In this document: in pieces, positions 10,572-20,985 of the stretch
Numbering within the stretch: the stretch's first letter is position 1
Layout of the letters: each line of letters opens with the position of its first letter
DNA from: Oligella urethralis DSM 7531
GTDB lineage: Bacteria; Pseudomonadota; Gammaproteobacteria; Burkholderiales; Burkholderiaceae_B
Direction of reading: 5' to 3'
Length of the DNA stretch: 64,000 bases
Assembly: GCF_000372065.1 (NCBI RefSeq)
Contig: NZ_AQVB01000007.1
Location: 52,884-116,883 of the forward strand
Notes under the pieces: generated by a model
The model's database searches: none
Told to the model about the DNA's origin: nothing
Seen by the model: the letters and a program-made list of their open reading frames with translations, nothing else
Translations under genes and position numbers: made by a program

Positions 10572-12818
10572 CTATCGCACGGTAATTCTGACCTGATCTA
10601 AGAGCTCGCCCTGAGCATCTTTTAAACGAATGATATGACTACCGCGACGGAGCGACCAAAAATACTCACTGCCCTGGCCCAGCGTCAGCTCCCCAAGCTG
10701 CCACTGCAATGCAGACGCGCGGGCATCATGCTCGGCAATCGAGGCCTTTAACAATAGCTTTTGAGAAGATGCCGGTATTTCAGGATCAATGGCTAGGATA
10801 CTGCCATTAATCGGTCGTTCAATGGTGATCGGAGCGAGTGCATCCGGCGCTAAACTGCTCAGGGCGACAACCTCAGTCATGGCGGTGCCATCAATAAAAA
10901 ACTCCTCACGCTCAGCCTCTGCCACCCCTACAAAATGTACCTTTTCTGTGACGATAGTGCTTGGTTTTGTTGGCGCTGAGGAGCGCTGATGTTGATGCAA
11001 ATAGGCCATGACATCGTACCAAATCGGTCCAGCGCCACTGACCCCATAGACATTTTGCATACTGCGACCGTCACTATTACCGACCCAAACGCCCACGGTA
11101 TAATCGGCCGACCAACCAATGGTCCAATTATCGCGCATATCCTTACTGGTACCGGTCTTCACTGCGGTCCAGAACGGTGTGCTCAGTACATTATCCAAAC
11201 CGAAGGTATAAGCACGCGCCTGACGGTCGGCGAGCATATCCCCAATAATCCACGCAGCCTCCGGCGAAAAAACCGCCACCGGCTCAGCCGTCGCAGCTTC
11301 CGCCTGATTCCACCAGACCGAACTATAAACACCCTGATTAGCTAAGCTTCGATAGGCATTAGTTAAACTCAGTAAGTCCATATCCGCACTGCCTAAAGCC
11401 AAGCTATAGCCGTAAAACTCACTATCCTGATGCAAAGGCAAATGCAAGGCCTTGAGTTTTTTATAAAATGGCTCTACCCCTAATAGTACAATTGCTCTCA
11501 CGGCTGGAATGTTTAGCGATGAGGCCAGCGCCGTACGCAGCGTCACCCAACCAGCATAATTACGATCATGGTTTTGTGGGATATATAAGCCCTCACCGGC
11601 TAATAAATTAATCGGTGAATCATGTAATAAAGACGCAGCCGTTAAACGCTTTTCATCCAGTAATTGTGCATATAAAAAGGGCTTTAGCGTGGATGCCACC
11701 TGCCGCGGCGCCCGCACATGGTCCACCTCTGGCGCTGCACTTAATTGTGCGGAGGAGCCCACATAGGCAAGAATAGCCCCGCTCGCATTATCTAAGACCA
11801 GCACCGCGGCGTCCTGCACCGTGGCATCACGAATCTCACTAAGATGATGCTGTAAAATCTCATTGACCCGCCGTTGCAATGCCGCATCTAGACTGGTGTG
11901 GACGCGTTGTTGCTGCTGCTGATTAGCCCATTGCCGGGCGTAACGTGCCAAATGCGGAGCATGCTGCGGTCGATCCAAGGTTTGCGGATGGGGTAAGCGC
12001 AAATAGTAATTAACAAAATGCGCCAGCCCCTGACAAGCTGCAGGCTCAGCCATTTTTTTCAATAACTCACAGCTTCGTTCTGTCAAACGCTCAGCTGAGG
12101 CATTAGGTGCTCTGATCATCACCGCTAGAAGCGCTGCTTCACGTGGGTTTAAACCAAAGGCATACTTTCCATAAAAGCTTTCTGCGGCGGCGGCAATCCC
12201 CACCAGCTCACCCCTGAACGGTAATCGATTCACATAGGCTTCAAGAATTTCCTGCTTCGTCCAATGCCGCTCAAGTGCTAGCGCTGTGGCCATTTGCTGC
12301 CATTTTTGGCGATAACTACGTAGCGTATTCGTTTGCAATTCGGGGTTCAACATGGCTGCCAATTGCATGGAAATACTGGAGGCTCCACCACGCCCCACGC
12401 CACTCGTGTCAGCATTGTTGAGTGCTAAAGCTCGACTCAGGCGTTGCCGCAAATGCGCTTGAGTGGCATTGACTAAAGCGAGCCAGTCCACGCCACCATG
12501 CTGATAAAAGCGCTTATCCTCCGATTGAATCAGCGCCTTAATAAAGGCCGGAGACACCTCATCTAAGGACAGCCACTCACCCTGTCGCTTGCTGAAATCC
12601 TGACGGATACGATCTAGGACCAGGCCCTGCCGATCTAAGACTTCCACATACGAGGATGAGGTTGCCGCTTTGACTTCAGCCAAGCTTGGAAGCTGCGGTG
12701 GTGCGGAATAATACAAGGCGATGCGTAGTGCTAATAGCGCTAAAACTAAGAGCAGCGCTAGGCTCAGCAAGCCATAAAGCAGCTTGCCCCAGCCACGCTT
12801 CGTCACCCCCGCTTTCAT
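10572..12818 (-). CDS. pbpC: Penicillin-binding protein 1C (bifunctional transglycosylase/transpeptidase)
   Basis: 748 residues. A single membrane segment (about 11-36) is followed by a GT51 transglycosylase domain with the catalytic QSEDKRFYQHGGVDW (Glu100) and GRGGASSISMQLA, then a penicillin-binding transpeptidase domain with STLK (Ser376, Lys379), SLN (434-436) and KTGTS (554-558), and a C-terminal PBP1C-type beta domain (about 640-748). It polymerises and may crosslink peptidoglycan in the periplasm, although PbpC of E. coli is not essential. The start codon lies one base after the stop of the alpha-2-macroglobulin gene, so translation is coupled, the classic yfhM-pbpC pairing. Confidence 0.95.
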   Translation of the reverse strand: MKAGVTKRGWGKLLYGLLSLALLLVLALLALRIALYYSAPPQLPSLAEVKAATSSSYVEVLDRQGLVLDRIRQDFSKRQGEWLSLDEVSPAFIKALIQSEDKRFYQHGGVDWLALVNATQAHLRQRLSRALALNNADTSGVGRGGASSISMQLAAMLNPELQTNTLRSYRQKWQQMATALALERHWTKQEILEAYVNRLPFRGELVGIAAAAESFYGKYAFGLNPREAALLAVMIRAPNASAERLTERSCELLKKMAEPAACQGLAHFVNYYLRLPHPQTLDRPQHAPHLARYARQWANQQQQQRVHTSLDAALQRRVNEILQHHLSEIRDATVQDAAVLVLDNASGAILAYVGSSAQLSAAPEVDHVRAPRQVASTLKPFLYAQLLDEKRLTAASLLHDSPINLLAGEGLYIPQNHDRNYAGWVTLRTALASSLNIPAVRAIVLLGVEPFYKKLKALHLPLHQDSEFYGYSLALGSADMDLLSLTNAYRSLANQGVYSSVWWNQAEAATAEPVAVFSPEAAWIIGDMLADRQARAYTFGLDNVLSTPFWTAVKTGTSKDMRDNWTIGWSADYTVGVWVGNSDGRSMQNVYGVSGAGPIWYDVMAYLHQHQRSSAPTKPSTIVTEKVHFVGVAEAEREEFFIDGTAMTEVVALSSLAPDALAPITIERPINGSILAIDPEIPASSQKLLLKASIAEHDARASALQWQLGELTLGQGSEYFWSLRRGSHIIRLKDAQGELLDQVRITVR

Positions 12819-12819
12819 A

Positions 12820-15800
12820 CTACTTTGCTTCTACCTTAAAAGGCTCAGGACTCGGTAATTCACCATAGACGTCTGGGCTATACAATGCCTCAACACGACT
12901 AGGGGGTAGCTTAAAATGACCGCTGTGATTCAGTCTCACCGTATATGAAAGCTCCGTTTCACCCTGATCCAGATAGGCGTAATAAGCACGATAACTATCA
13001 TTCATTCGCTCCACAAAGCTCGGCATCGCCTGCCAATCAGAACCCGCCTTTTGAGTCGCCGCCTGCGCCGACTGCTGCTGTAGAATCTGGCTATCACGGC
13101 CTAAACCTGAACCCAGGATCGTCGCCCCACTCGGAATCGGATCATTGAGCACCACCCAAGTCATCGGTGCATGCGCATGAATTTTAAGATTCACACGATA
13201 AACATCCCCCTGGGACCAATGCGATGGATGCTTTTGCACGACCGGTATGACCTCACGCTCTAAACGGTAACCGGCATACTTAGGCGCGTCGAGCGGTACT
13301 GCGGCATGTGTCGTCACATTGACCCAGAGCTTACCCTCGCCCTCAAAATCCAGTTTAAGTTGACTCTCACCAGCACTAGGCCAAGCCATCATTGGCAAGC
13401 TCACACCCTGCTGTTGCTTAAAGGTGTCCGGCTTAATCTCAGTATTAAGAGTATGTGCTGACGCGGTTGGCGCCACACTACTTAAACTAGCCGTAAATTT
13501 GGCTGATTGCAAGGGTTGATCAAAATGCTTTGCATACTGTTGCAGGGCTAAGTTAGCATAGGTATTACTCACCGTGGTACCCCAATGACCCTGACGTTGC
13601 AGGCTATTAAGACCGTTTAATAAATACGGTACTTCTGCAGACCATGCTGGATCTTCAACTGCCAAAAAGAGCAATTTCGCTAAATTGGCCTCGCGACTAA
13701 ACATCGTCCACCAGGTATTTGTCAGCTCATTGCTTTGTGGCACTAATAACTGGCCCTCACGACTTAAGAGGCTTAATAAATTCACCTTGGCGGCTTTTGC
13801 GATCTCAGCCATTGTTGGATCATCAAAGGCCTGACTAATGGCTAACCAATGCAACCAGTCGCTCATATTCCAGCTATCGTATTGATCGTAAAATGAGATC
13901 GCGCTGCGGGCCGACACCTGACCATAGGCCACTAGGGTAGCTAAGGCGGCTAAACGTTCACTTTGACGCCATGATGGCTGCGCATAGCTCTCTGATAAGC
14001 GCCCCTCAAACGCGGCCACCAAGGCGCTTAAAATACGCTCTTGATGCGCTTGTGGAATATCAAAATTTAAACCAATACGCTTGGCATGCACGGATAAATT
14101 CAATAAATAGGCGCTTAAACTAATACTGCCTTTGAGCCTAGGTGCTGGGAAATATCTCACGAGACCCTGAGCATCTAGATGTTGCGGCAAATCCAACATT
14201 AATTTTTCCCAGGCCTCTGCATCCGCTAAACCCACCGCCACAGCAGCCAATTGCTCATAGCAAGTATAGGGATAATCGCTGAACCATTGAGTCAGTGCTT
14301 GGCTAGGACTCAATAAACTATCACGCAACAAGAGTGAAATCCCACCAATTGGCTTACCGTCAATGTTGAGCGCTTGATCTGGGAGCGCGAGCGACAGCGT
14401 TTGTGAGGACTTATCGCCCTCCAAAGCCACTAAGGTGGATTGACGCACGCTCACTGGTACTAAGGGTTTAAGCTGTTGCGTCACGCTCAAGCTATCGCTC
14501 AATGCGGTCGCCTGCTTCGCCTTGGAGGTTTTTTGCAAGGCATAAAACTCCCAACGAATGGTTTGAGTGGATGCCGTGGTGGCTTGATCCGCAGTATCGG
14601 CCAAGGCATACGGCGCCACCTGTTCTAAACTCACGGGCCAAGTCACGGTGGTAGATTGCTGTGCCGGTAGCTTTACTTTTTGCTGCTTAAGCTCCGTTGC
14701 GAAGGCACCGCTACTACGACCGCCCACCAACACCACCAGGTTTTGATCGGTGCTATTACGTAAACTTAGACTAAGATCATAACTATCCTCGGCACGCAAC
14801 ACCTCCGGGATACCTGCGATAAGTTGTAGATCCTTACTGCTACTAAACTCTGCCGTCGCCTCAGCAAAGCGATCGACCCCATAATCGCCGACAGCCATCA
14901 CTTTAAAACGAGAAATACTGTCATTGAGAGGGATAGGAATCGTCGCCTCACCATTCACATCCAATTCAATCGCTGGCTCCCACAAGAGGAGCGTATCAAA
15001 GAGCTCACGGGTACCAGCGCGCTTAGCCAAGTCCGCAGCAGCACCGCCAGCTGGCACAGCCTTACGGCCATAATGACGACGCCCTACCACTTCCGATTGC
15101 GCAGTGGCCGTGGTCACACCATAGCCACGCTCACGTCGCATGGCTTTAATAATCTTGGCACTGCGATTTTCCGCTAATTCTAATAAGGCCTCGTCCACCA
15201 CAGCCAAAGCAACGGTCGCTCTTGAGGCGGGCGTACCATCGGCTAAGGTCGCTTTAATTTTGGCGGTAGCGACTTCTCTCAGTTGGTAGCTACTACGATC
15301 TAAATTAAGCTCAAGCCTAAATTGCTTGTCCGGATTCGTGACCTTAAGTTCAGTCAAACCGAAACGGAAACTCGGCTTATTCAAATCAATCAACACCGGA
15401 TTAGGCACTTTTTCGGCACCCTCCTCTGGTGTGATACGCCCCCGCACGGCAAGCACTGAGACATAGACATTAGGGTACCAACTATCCTCAATCTCCAGAC
15501 GAATATTAGGATCCTCGGCCGTGAGCTCATGCAACTGCGTGGTTAAAATACCGGCACGCTCCACTGCCACCAAGGCCGTGGCTTTACGGAACGGCATACG
15601 CACCGTCAGAATCGCTGTGTCGCCTACTTGATAGTCTTTTTTATCACTGACAATATCAATCCGATCGTGATCGGCGGCGCCTAACCAAGCCCAATCACTA
15701 AAATAAGCGATTGCCGTATTGCTTACGGTGACCTTGTGCTGATCTTGGCTGCTTACTTTAAACAGCATACGCCCTTTAAATTGCTGATTCAATTCACAGG

Positions 15801-18750
15801 TGAACTTACCAGAGGCATCTGTTTTGCCCTCACACACCTGACCGAGATTATGCTTACGCCACGTACTATCGTAGCTATAAAAACCGCCCACTAAGCGCTT
15901 GCGCACAGCATAATAGATCTCTTGCGAAGCTTCAACCGTAAAGGGGTGATGCGCTAAAGGCTGCCCTTGTGCATTGACGAGTACCAAATCAATTTTGCTC
16001 GATTGAGCGCCTTGGTCAAACTCGGTCACTTTCATCCCAATCACTAAATCCGCTGGCAACATGCTCTGCCTTTGCTGCAGGGTCTGAAGCTCACCATTTG
16101 GATCCATAAACGACGTTTCTACGCGCACCATTGAGGCCCCTTGAATCGACGGCAATTGCGTAAGCGCCAAACGCCCTCTCCCCTCAGCATCCACGCTTAA
16201 CGGTGCCTGCTTTAAAAAGATACGGGGCGCGGCATCTGAGGCTTCAGCATCAGATGTGCTTGAGCCAGGCACATCGGCGGCAAATTGATACTCCGGATAG
16301 GCAACAAATTGCGGACGCCACGCACTCATCATCGCTGACACGGTCGTATCCCAATTAGAGGCTGCGCCACCGCTAATATAATTTAACTGTAAATCCACAT
16401 CCAAGCATTTAGGGGCGACTAGCGGTGTCTGACCGTCACTGCTAAGCTGCATCGCTCCCTTTAAAAACGGCACTTTAAACTGCTCAACCCTAAAGCCCTC
16501 TTCGCTTTGTAAGACCTCCTTGCCTTGACGTAAGTAACTTAAGGTGTAATGACCCAATTTAGCGTTTTGGGGTAAGGTCCAATCCGTCGTCGCCCCCAAA
16601 CCACCGCTCGCTGTCGGCAACCACGTCACGTCAAGCTCATAACTATCCCCACTGGCAGCATGACTGATACGAATCTGATCCGGCAGCTCACTAGCTCTAG
16701 GCAAGGCGAGACCGTGCTTATCCAACACGCGCAAATAATGCTTAATGGATACCGTTTCACCTTTTTTATACAGCGGGCGGTCAAAGAAACTATGCTCAAC
16801 CAAGCGACCACTATCAGAATCACCATACAGGTAATTATCAAGATTAAAACGCCACGGCTCAATGCCATCGGTCCAACGGCTCAAGGCAAAGCTATACTGC
16901 GGCACACCTAAGGCCGCCGGATGATCGGCTGCGACCCTAGCAGACACAAAATAATCACCGACCTCAACGTACTGACAAGTCGCTGCTTCAGCTAAAGGAC
17001 GATTTAGATAAAGTCGACCTGCCTCATCGGTGGTGCCCTGATGTAAAGGCTTGGCATTACAGTCCGAAATCGTGATATCTGCCCTAGCTACCGGCTCACC
17101 GCTATCCAGCCGAGTAACCCATACGAGAAAGTCCTCGGAACTATACTTCATATGCACGGCCAGATTGGTAATTAAGGCGGTGCTGCGCACATACATGGTG
17201 TCATTCCCAGCAGACAACAAGGATGCGGCTAGGGTCGGCGATTGTAATTCCAATACATAAAAACCGCTTTGACGGAGTGGCACCCCCACCAGCTCGGCAG
17301 CTGACTCTGTACTTGCTGACAGAGGCGGTAATTCGAGCCGAGTACGTTGCGCTGTCTCTGCCCCAAAAATCGACACAGCACGGGTATCAATCAGCTCAGA
17401 GGCTTCACCCTCCTCCCAACGGACTTCCTTACGGTCAGCCATCATATCTGCTAAGGCAGTGGCATCAACCTGATTTTCATCCAAGCGAGAAAAACGCCGC
17501 ATCCAACGCATCACCTCTGCATCATCCGTGACCACGATGCTCTCCAGTAAACTTGCTCCCGCTGCCTGGTCCGCACCCAAACGACGCTGAGCAATCGGAA
17601 TGATTGCCTCTGCTTTGTCGTCTCCGCTTAAGAGCTCATAAATACCAAAAGCCTGCTTGGCAAACTTAGCTAAGGGTGGTAATTCATCCAAACTAAAAGG
17701 CTGTTGCAGACTATCCCGATTACTTAGCTCACGCTGCACATCATCACTAAAATCATCAGGAATTAGCAATTGCAGCTCGGCCTTTTCTGGGAATGGGCCT
17801 TTGAAGACTATCGAATCATTAAGATTCGACTGATAACCATCCTCATTAACTGACGGCTGGTGCAACTCACCATTTACCCGCAAGCGTAGTTGAGCTAAGC
17901 GCTCAGCCTCCACCAGTGAACTAAAACTCACCCGAATATCTGACAATGGTAAACAAGGCGCACTTTCAGCTAAGCGCTGACAAGATAACTTGCCATCAAA
18001 AGGTGCTCTCACCTGATAATCAAAGCGTTTCGTTTGTGCCAAACGATGACCAGAGTCCGTACGTAAATCCGCCTCTACCACCACCGCCACGGCAGCAGAG
18101 CTGGGTAATTGACGACCACAATGCACTACACGAGTCCAGTCAGGATTACGTCGCGACCAAGTGGCCTCCAAATAGCGCTTACTGGCTGTGCTATCTAAGA
18201 CCCGCAAGGGTAAGCGCTCACCGACCCCCTCCACAGCGCAATAGCCGTGTTGGCGTAGTTGCTCACTCGAGACTCGATCGTTAAAACTTAAAATAAAATG
18301 CTGATCCTCACTAATGTTTTCGCTATCCGGCCAAGGATTAGCACTCAGCGTTAATTTACCGGTGCTGAACTTATACTCCAACTCCTCTAAAGGCGTGCCA
18401 TTTACATCCTGAAAATTAGGATTACTGCGTATTAAACAACTGTTGGGTTCACTGATGGGCTGCTCAAAATCATACTGCCAAACACGGTCATCCACCCATT
18501 TACCAGTACCTGCGACCTCACCCTGCTGACATTGAATAAAAAAAGGATTGACCGCCTCTGACCCCAAGCTCACCACCGCTTGCGTAAAACTAATGCGCAC
18601 CAAATCCGCACGCACTACCTCTCCTGTAGGCGTTACCGAGTCCACCGTGGGTGCTTCAGCGGCAATGGCTAGGCTACTCGTAGCGGCAGTCATGAGCGTA
18701 AATGTAAATAGACTCAAAGGACGATAGAGCGACTTAAGGCGTAGCGGCAT
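12820..18750 (-). CDS. Bacterial alpha-2-macroglobulin (thioester type), periplasmic
   Basis: 1976 residues, longer than the 1600-1700 of E. coli YfhM. The signal peptide ends near AIAA (residue 31) without a lipobox Cys, so unlike YfhM this should be a soluble or otherwise attached periplasmic protein. Repeated MG domains fill the N-terminal half; a bait-type region leads to RELFDTLLLWEP, the A2M domain. The intact thioester CYEQ (Cys1497) lies in the thioester/complement domain, and a receptor-binding-like domain ends the protein (VLNDPIPSGATILG). Such proteins trap proteases that breach the outer membrane while PbpC repairs the wall. The gene is first in the operon with pbpC. Confidence 0.93.
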   Translation of the reverse strand: MPLRLKSLYRPLSLFTFTLMTAATSSLAIAAEAPTVDSVTPTGEVVRADLVRISFTQAVVSLGSEAVNPFFIQCQQGEVAGTGKWVDDRVWQYDFEQPISEPNSCLIRSNPNFQDVNGTPLEELEYKFSTGKLTLSANPWPDSENISEDQHFILSFNDRVSSEQLRQHGYCAVEGVGERLPLRVLDSTASKRYLEATWSRRNPDWTRVVHCGRQLPSSAAVAVVVEADLRTDSGHRLAQTKRFDYQVRAPFDGKLSCQRLAESAPCLPLSDIRVSFSSLVEAERLAQLRLRVNGELHQPSVNEDGYQSNLNDSIVFKGPFPEKAELQLLIPDDFSDDVQRELSNRDSLQQPFSLDELPPLAKFAKQAFGIYELLSGDDKAEAIIPIAQRRLGADQAAGASLLESIVVTDDAEVMRWMRRFSRLDENQVDATALADMMADRKEVRWEEGEASELIDTRAVSIFGAETAQRTRLELPPLSASTESAAELVGVPLRQSGFYVLELQSPTLAASLLSAGNDTMYVRSTALITNLAVHMKYSSEDFLVWVTRLDSGEPVARADITISDCNAKPLHQGTTDEAGRLYLNRPLAEAATCQYVEVGDYFVSARVAADHPAALGVPQYSFALSRWTDGIEPWRFNLDNYLYGDSDSGRLVEHSFFDRPLYKKGETVSIKHYLRVLDKHGLALPRASELPDQIRISHAASGDSYELDVTWLPTASGGLGATTDWTLPQNAKLGHYTLSYLRQGKEVLQSEEGFRVEQFKVPFLKGAMQLSSDGQTPLVAPKCLDVDLQLNYISGGAASNWDTTVSAMMSAWRPQFVAYPEYQFAADVPGSSTSDAEASDAAPRIFLKQAPLSVDAEGRGRLALTQLPSIQGASMVRVETSFMDPNGELQTLQQRQSMLPADLVIGMKVTEFDQGAQSSKIDLVLVNAQGQPLAHHPFTVEASQEIYYAVRKRLVGGFYSYDSTWRKHNLGQVCEGKTDASGKFTCELNQQFKGRMLFKVSSQDQHKVTVSNTAIAYFSDWAWLGAADHDRIDIVSDKKDYQVGDTAILTVRMPFRKATALVAVERAGILTTQLHELTAEDPNIRLEIEDSWYPNVYVSVLAVRGRITPEEGAEKVPNPVLIDLNKPSFRFGLTELKVTNPDKQFRLELNLDRSSYQLREVATAKIKATLADGTPASRATVALAVVDEALLELAENRSAKIIKAMRRERGYGVTTATAQSEVVGRRHYGRKAVPAGGAAADLAKRAGTRELFDTLLLWEPAIELDVNGEATIPIPLNDSISRFKVMAVGDYGVDRFAEATAEFSSSKDLQLIAGIPEVLRAEDSYDLSLSLRNSTDQNLVVLVGGRSSGAFATELKQQKVKLPAQQSTTVTWPVSLEQVAPYALADTADQATTASTQTIRWEFYALQKTSKAKQATALSDSLSVTQQLKPLVPVSVRQSTLVALEGDKSSQTLSLALPDQALNIDGKPIGGISLLLRDSLLSPSQALTQWFSDYPYTCYEQLAAVAVGLADAEAWEKLMLDLPQHLDAQGLVRYFPAPRLKGSISLSAYLLNLSVHAKRIGLNFDIPQAHQERILSALVAAFEGRLSESYAQPSWRQSERLAALATLVAYGQVSARSAISFYDQYDSWNMSDWLHWLAISQAFDDPTMAEIAKAAKVNLLSLLSREGQLLVPQSNELTNTWWTMFSREANLAKLLFLAVEDPAWSAEVPYLLNGLNSLQRQGHWGTTVSNTYANLALQQYAKHFDQPLQSAKFTASLSSVAPTASAHTLNTEIKPDTFKQQQGVSLPMMAWPSAGESQLKLDFEGEGKLWVNVTTHAAVPLDAPKYAGYRLEREVIPVVQKHPSHWSQGDVYRVNLKIHAHAPMTWVVLNDPIPSGATILGSGLGRDSQILQQQSAQAATQKAGSDWQAMPSFVERMNDSYRAYYAYLDQGETELSYTVRLNHSGHFKLPPSRVEALYSPDVYGELPSPEPFKVEAK

Positions 18751-19116
18751 AACTGCTCCCGGGTAAAAGAATGAATTTTATAAATTTATAGCATAAAAAA
18801 ATGACTATTTAAGGTCCGCAAACGGGTGCCGCTGATTTCTTTCACAACAAGCTATATAGGCAACTAGCACTGCGGCATTAGAAGCCTAAACAGCATCTGC
18901 AAGGACTCATTGAACGCGATTGACACGGAGTCAGGACCCTAAGTAATTTTGCCAAAATGTATGCTAGATGGTAAATTAACAAGCTTCTGTCAATACAAGC
19001 GGCTTGATTAACTGTGCCCATCGACGTTAATACTAGCAATATCCTCAATTTTTTTAACCTCATTTTGATGGTACGGTAATGAGTGGCTCATGTCTGAAAT
19101 AAATAGGAGGTAATAC
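18751..19116. other. Divergent intergenic region upstream of the macroglobulin and ABC importer genes
   Basis: 366 bases with no convincing gene. It must hold the promoters for the macroglobulin operon (-) and the ABC importer operon (+). A possible plus-strand promoter is TTGACA (18920-18925) with TAATTT 18 bases on (18944-18949). A perfect AGGAGGT ribosome site precedes ATG 19117. No operator was recognised. Confidence 0.4.
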
Positions 19117-20121
19117 ATGAATACATGGAATAGACGACGTTTTATCAAGACTTCAGCCTTAACGGGCACAGCGATTGCTTTGGCCAGCAGTCCTTTAGCG
19201 GTATTAGCTCAAAGTAGAGCGATTAATTATGGCGGTTCGGCCTGGTTAGGTCATTATCCTGCGTATTTAGCCATTGAAAACGGTCAATTTGCTGAGGCGG
19301 ATCTAAAGGTAGGTTGGGAGTTCTTTGGCACCTCATCTGGCCGTATGAGCGCTTTGATGAGTGGCGATATTGATGTAGCAGGCACCGGTGTAGTTTCAGC
19401 CATCGCCTTAATGGCTCAAGGCGTAGAGCGCTTTTATGTGATCGGTGTACCTGATAACTTTGGTCGTGTTGAGGGACTGTTTGCACTTGAAGGGATCGAG
19501 TCGATTAACGATCTTAAGGGTAAAACCATTGGTACTACCTTTGCCTCCAGTGCGCACACCTTGGTGTTAGACCTGATGGCACAAAATGGTCTTACTGAGC
19601 GTGATATTAATGTGATTAATATCCCTGCCCCTGAGATTCCGGCAGCCATCAAGGCAAAACAAATTGATGCGTGTGCCACATGGACGCCGTATTTTAATAC
19701 CGTGGCTAGCTTACCAGGGGTCAAGCTGATTGCCGACGATACTGACTTTAGTCTCTTTAAGGACTACGGCGTTACACCAGGCCCTGATGTCTTAGTGGTG
19801 AGCAAGCGTTTTGCTGATCGTAACCCTGACATTGTCAAGGATTTCGCCAAAGTTTATTTTGCTGCTGCTGAGTCACTGGGCAAGGATCCTGAGGCTGCCG
19901 TTGAGGTACTAACTAAGCTGACGCAAATGTCCGCCGACGAGCAGCTACAAACCATTAAAGACGCGGACTGGTACAACTTCGAGCAACAACAAGCGATGAT
20001 TGGCGCCGATAGTAAGTTCGTCGAGGGTCTACAAAAACTGGCCGATATGTTGGTTGAGTATGGTCAGATCGATAAATCACCAGAGGTTAAAAACTGGATC
20101 AAAAACGACTTTATTCGTTAA
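19117..20121 (+). CDS. ABC transporter substrate-binding protein (SsuA/TauA/ThiY class), Tat-exported
   Basis: 334 residues. The N-terminus has a twin-arginine signal (NRRRFIK at residues 5-11, cleavage near VLA31), unusual but known for this class. The mature protein resembles NMT1/SsuA-type periplasmic binding proteins of aliphatic sulfonate, taurine, nitrate or pyrimidine importers: GHYPAYLAIENGQF, LMSGDIDVAGTG, LKGKTIGTTFASSAH and KAKQIDACATW. The ligand cannot be inferred. It starts a four-gene plus-strand run with permease, ATPase and an FAD-dependent oxidoreductase; the enzyme suggests an organic amine or amino-acid-like ligand. The strong ribosome site suggests high expression. Confidence 0.88.
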   Translation: MNTWNRRRFIKTSALTGTAIALASSPLAVLAQSRAINYGGSAWLGHYPAYLAIENGQFAEADLKVGWEFFGTSSGRMSALMSGDIDVAGTGVVSAIALMAQGVERFYVIGVPDNFGRVEGLFALEGIESINDLKGKTIGTTFASSAHTLVLDLMAQNGLTERDINVINIPAPEIPAAIKAKQIDACATWTPYFNTVASLPGVKLIADDTDFSLFKDYGVTPGPDVLVVSKRFADRNPDIVKDFAKVYFAAAESLGKDPEAAVEVLTKLTQMSADEQLQTIKDADWYNFEQQQAMIGADSKFVEGLQKLADMLVEYGQIDKSPEVKNWIKNDFIR

Positions 20122-20208
20122 GTCCTAAGCTTTTAATGCCTCATCACCTTGAACAGCGATCCTCTGTGGTCGCTGCTCAGTTCCTTTAGTCTGAAAACAG
20201 GACCTCGT

Positions 20209-20973
20209 ATGAACAACGCTCGTTCAGAAAAGTATTCATTATTTATGATTAGCACCTTATCCGTGCTTATTTTTGTTAGTCTCTGGGAGCTATCGACACG
20301 TCTAGGACTGATTGATCCTATCTTTTTACCTGCACCCAGTGATGTATTTCAACGCGCTGTTCGCACCTTAGAAAACGGCACCTTAGTTGCCAACGTCTTG
20401 GCCTCTACTCGCCGCGTGATGATTGGTTTCTTAATGTCAGTGGCGGTATCCGTACCACTCGGTTTGGTGCTAGGTAGCTCGCGCCGTGCCTGCGCTGTCT
20501 TTGATCCCATTATTTCCTTATTGCGCCCCCTACCCTCAATGAGCTGGATTCCCTTATCCTTATTATGGTTTGGTATTACAGAAACACAGAAGTACAGCAT
20601 CGTCTTTATGGGTACCATTGCCCCCGCCTTACTTTATGTGATTGATGCGACCCGTAACGTGGATAAGGTACTTATCCAGGCAGCACGTAATATGGGCGCA
20701 TCACATTATCAAGTGATGCGACACGTGATTTTACCCGCCAGTCTGTCACAAATCATTATTGGCTTTAAAATTATTCTTGGTTTAGCCTGGACCTGTGTTA
20801 TTTCTGCCGAGCTGATTGCCGCCAAAGAGGGCTTAGGCTTTATGATTATGAATGGTAAGGAGTTTTTCCAAACCGATACCGTGGTATTAGGTATGGTCAT
20901 GATCAGTCTCACGGTGTTGATTATTGATGCACTACTGCGTCGTATCGAAAAACGAGTCTTAGCCTGGAAGTAA
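20209..20973 (+). CDS. ABC transporter permease (SsuC/TauC class)
   Basis: 254 residues from ATG 20209, which follows AGGA at 6-nt spacing; an in-frame TTG at 20149 would add a non-conserved leader and is less likely. Six membrane helices are expected for this class, and the binding-protein-dependent transport signature EAA loop is seen as AARNMGASHYQVMRHVILPAS (about residues 160-180). It forms the inner membrane channel for the importer whose binding protein and ATPase flank it. It lies 87 bases after the binding-protein gene and 12 before the ATPase gene. Confidence 0.92.
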   Translation: MNNARSEKYSLFMISTLSVLIFVSLWELSTRLGLIDPIFLPAPSDVFQRAVRTLENGTLVANVLASTRRVMIGFLMSVAVSVPLGLVLGSSRRACAVFDPIISLLRPLPSMSWIPLSLLWFGITETQKYSIVFMGTIAPALLYVIDATRNVDKVLIQAARNMGASHYQVMRHVILPASLSQIIIGFKIILGLAWTCVISAELIAAKEGLGFMIMNGKEFFQTDTVVLGMVMISLTVLIIDALLRRIEKRVLAWK

Positions 20974-20985
20974 AGAGAGAATCTT

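Noticed and set aside
15000-18284. Several plus-strand open frames inside the macroglobulin gene
   Set aside because: All are antisense shadows of a long conserved minus-strand gene, with no family likeness.
18878-19063. A 61-codon minus-strand frame before the ABC importer
   Set aside because: No ribosome site, no likeness to any family, and it lies over the promoter region.
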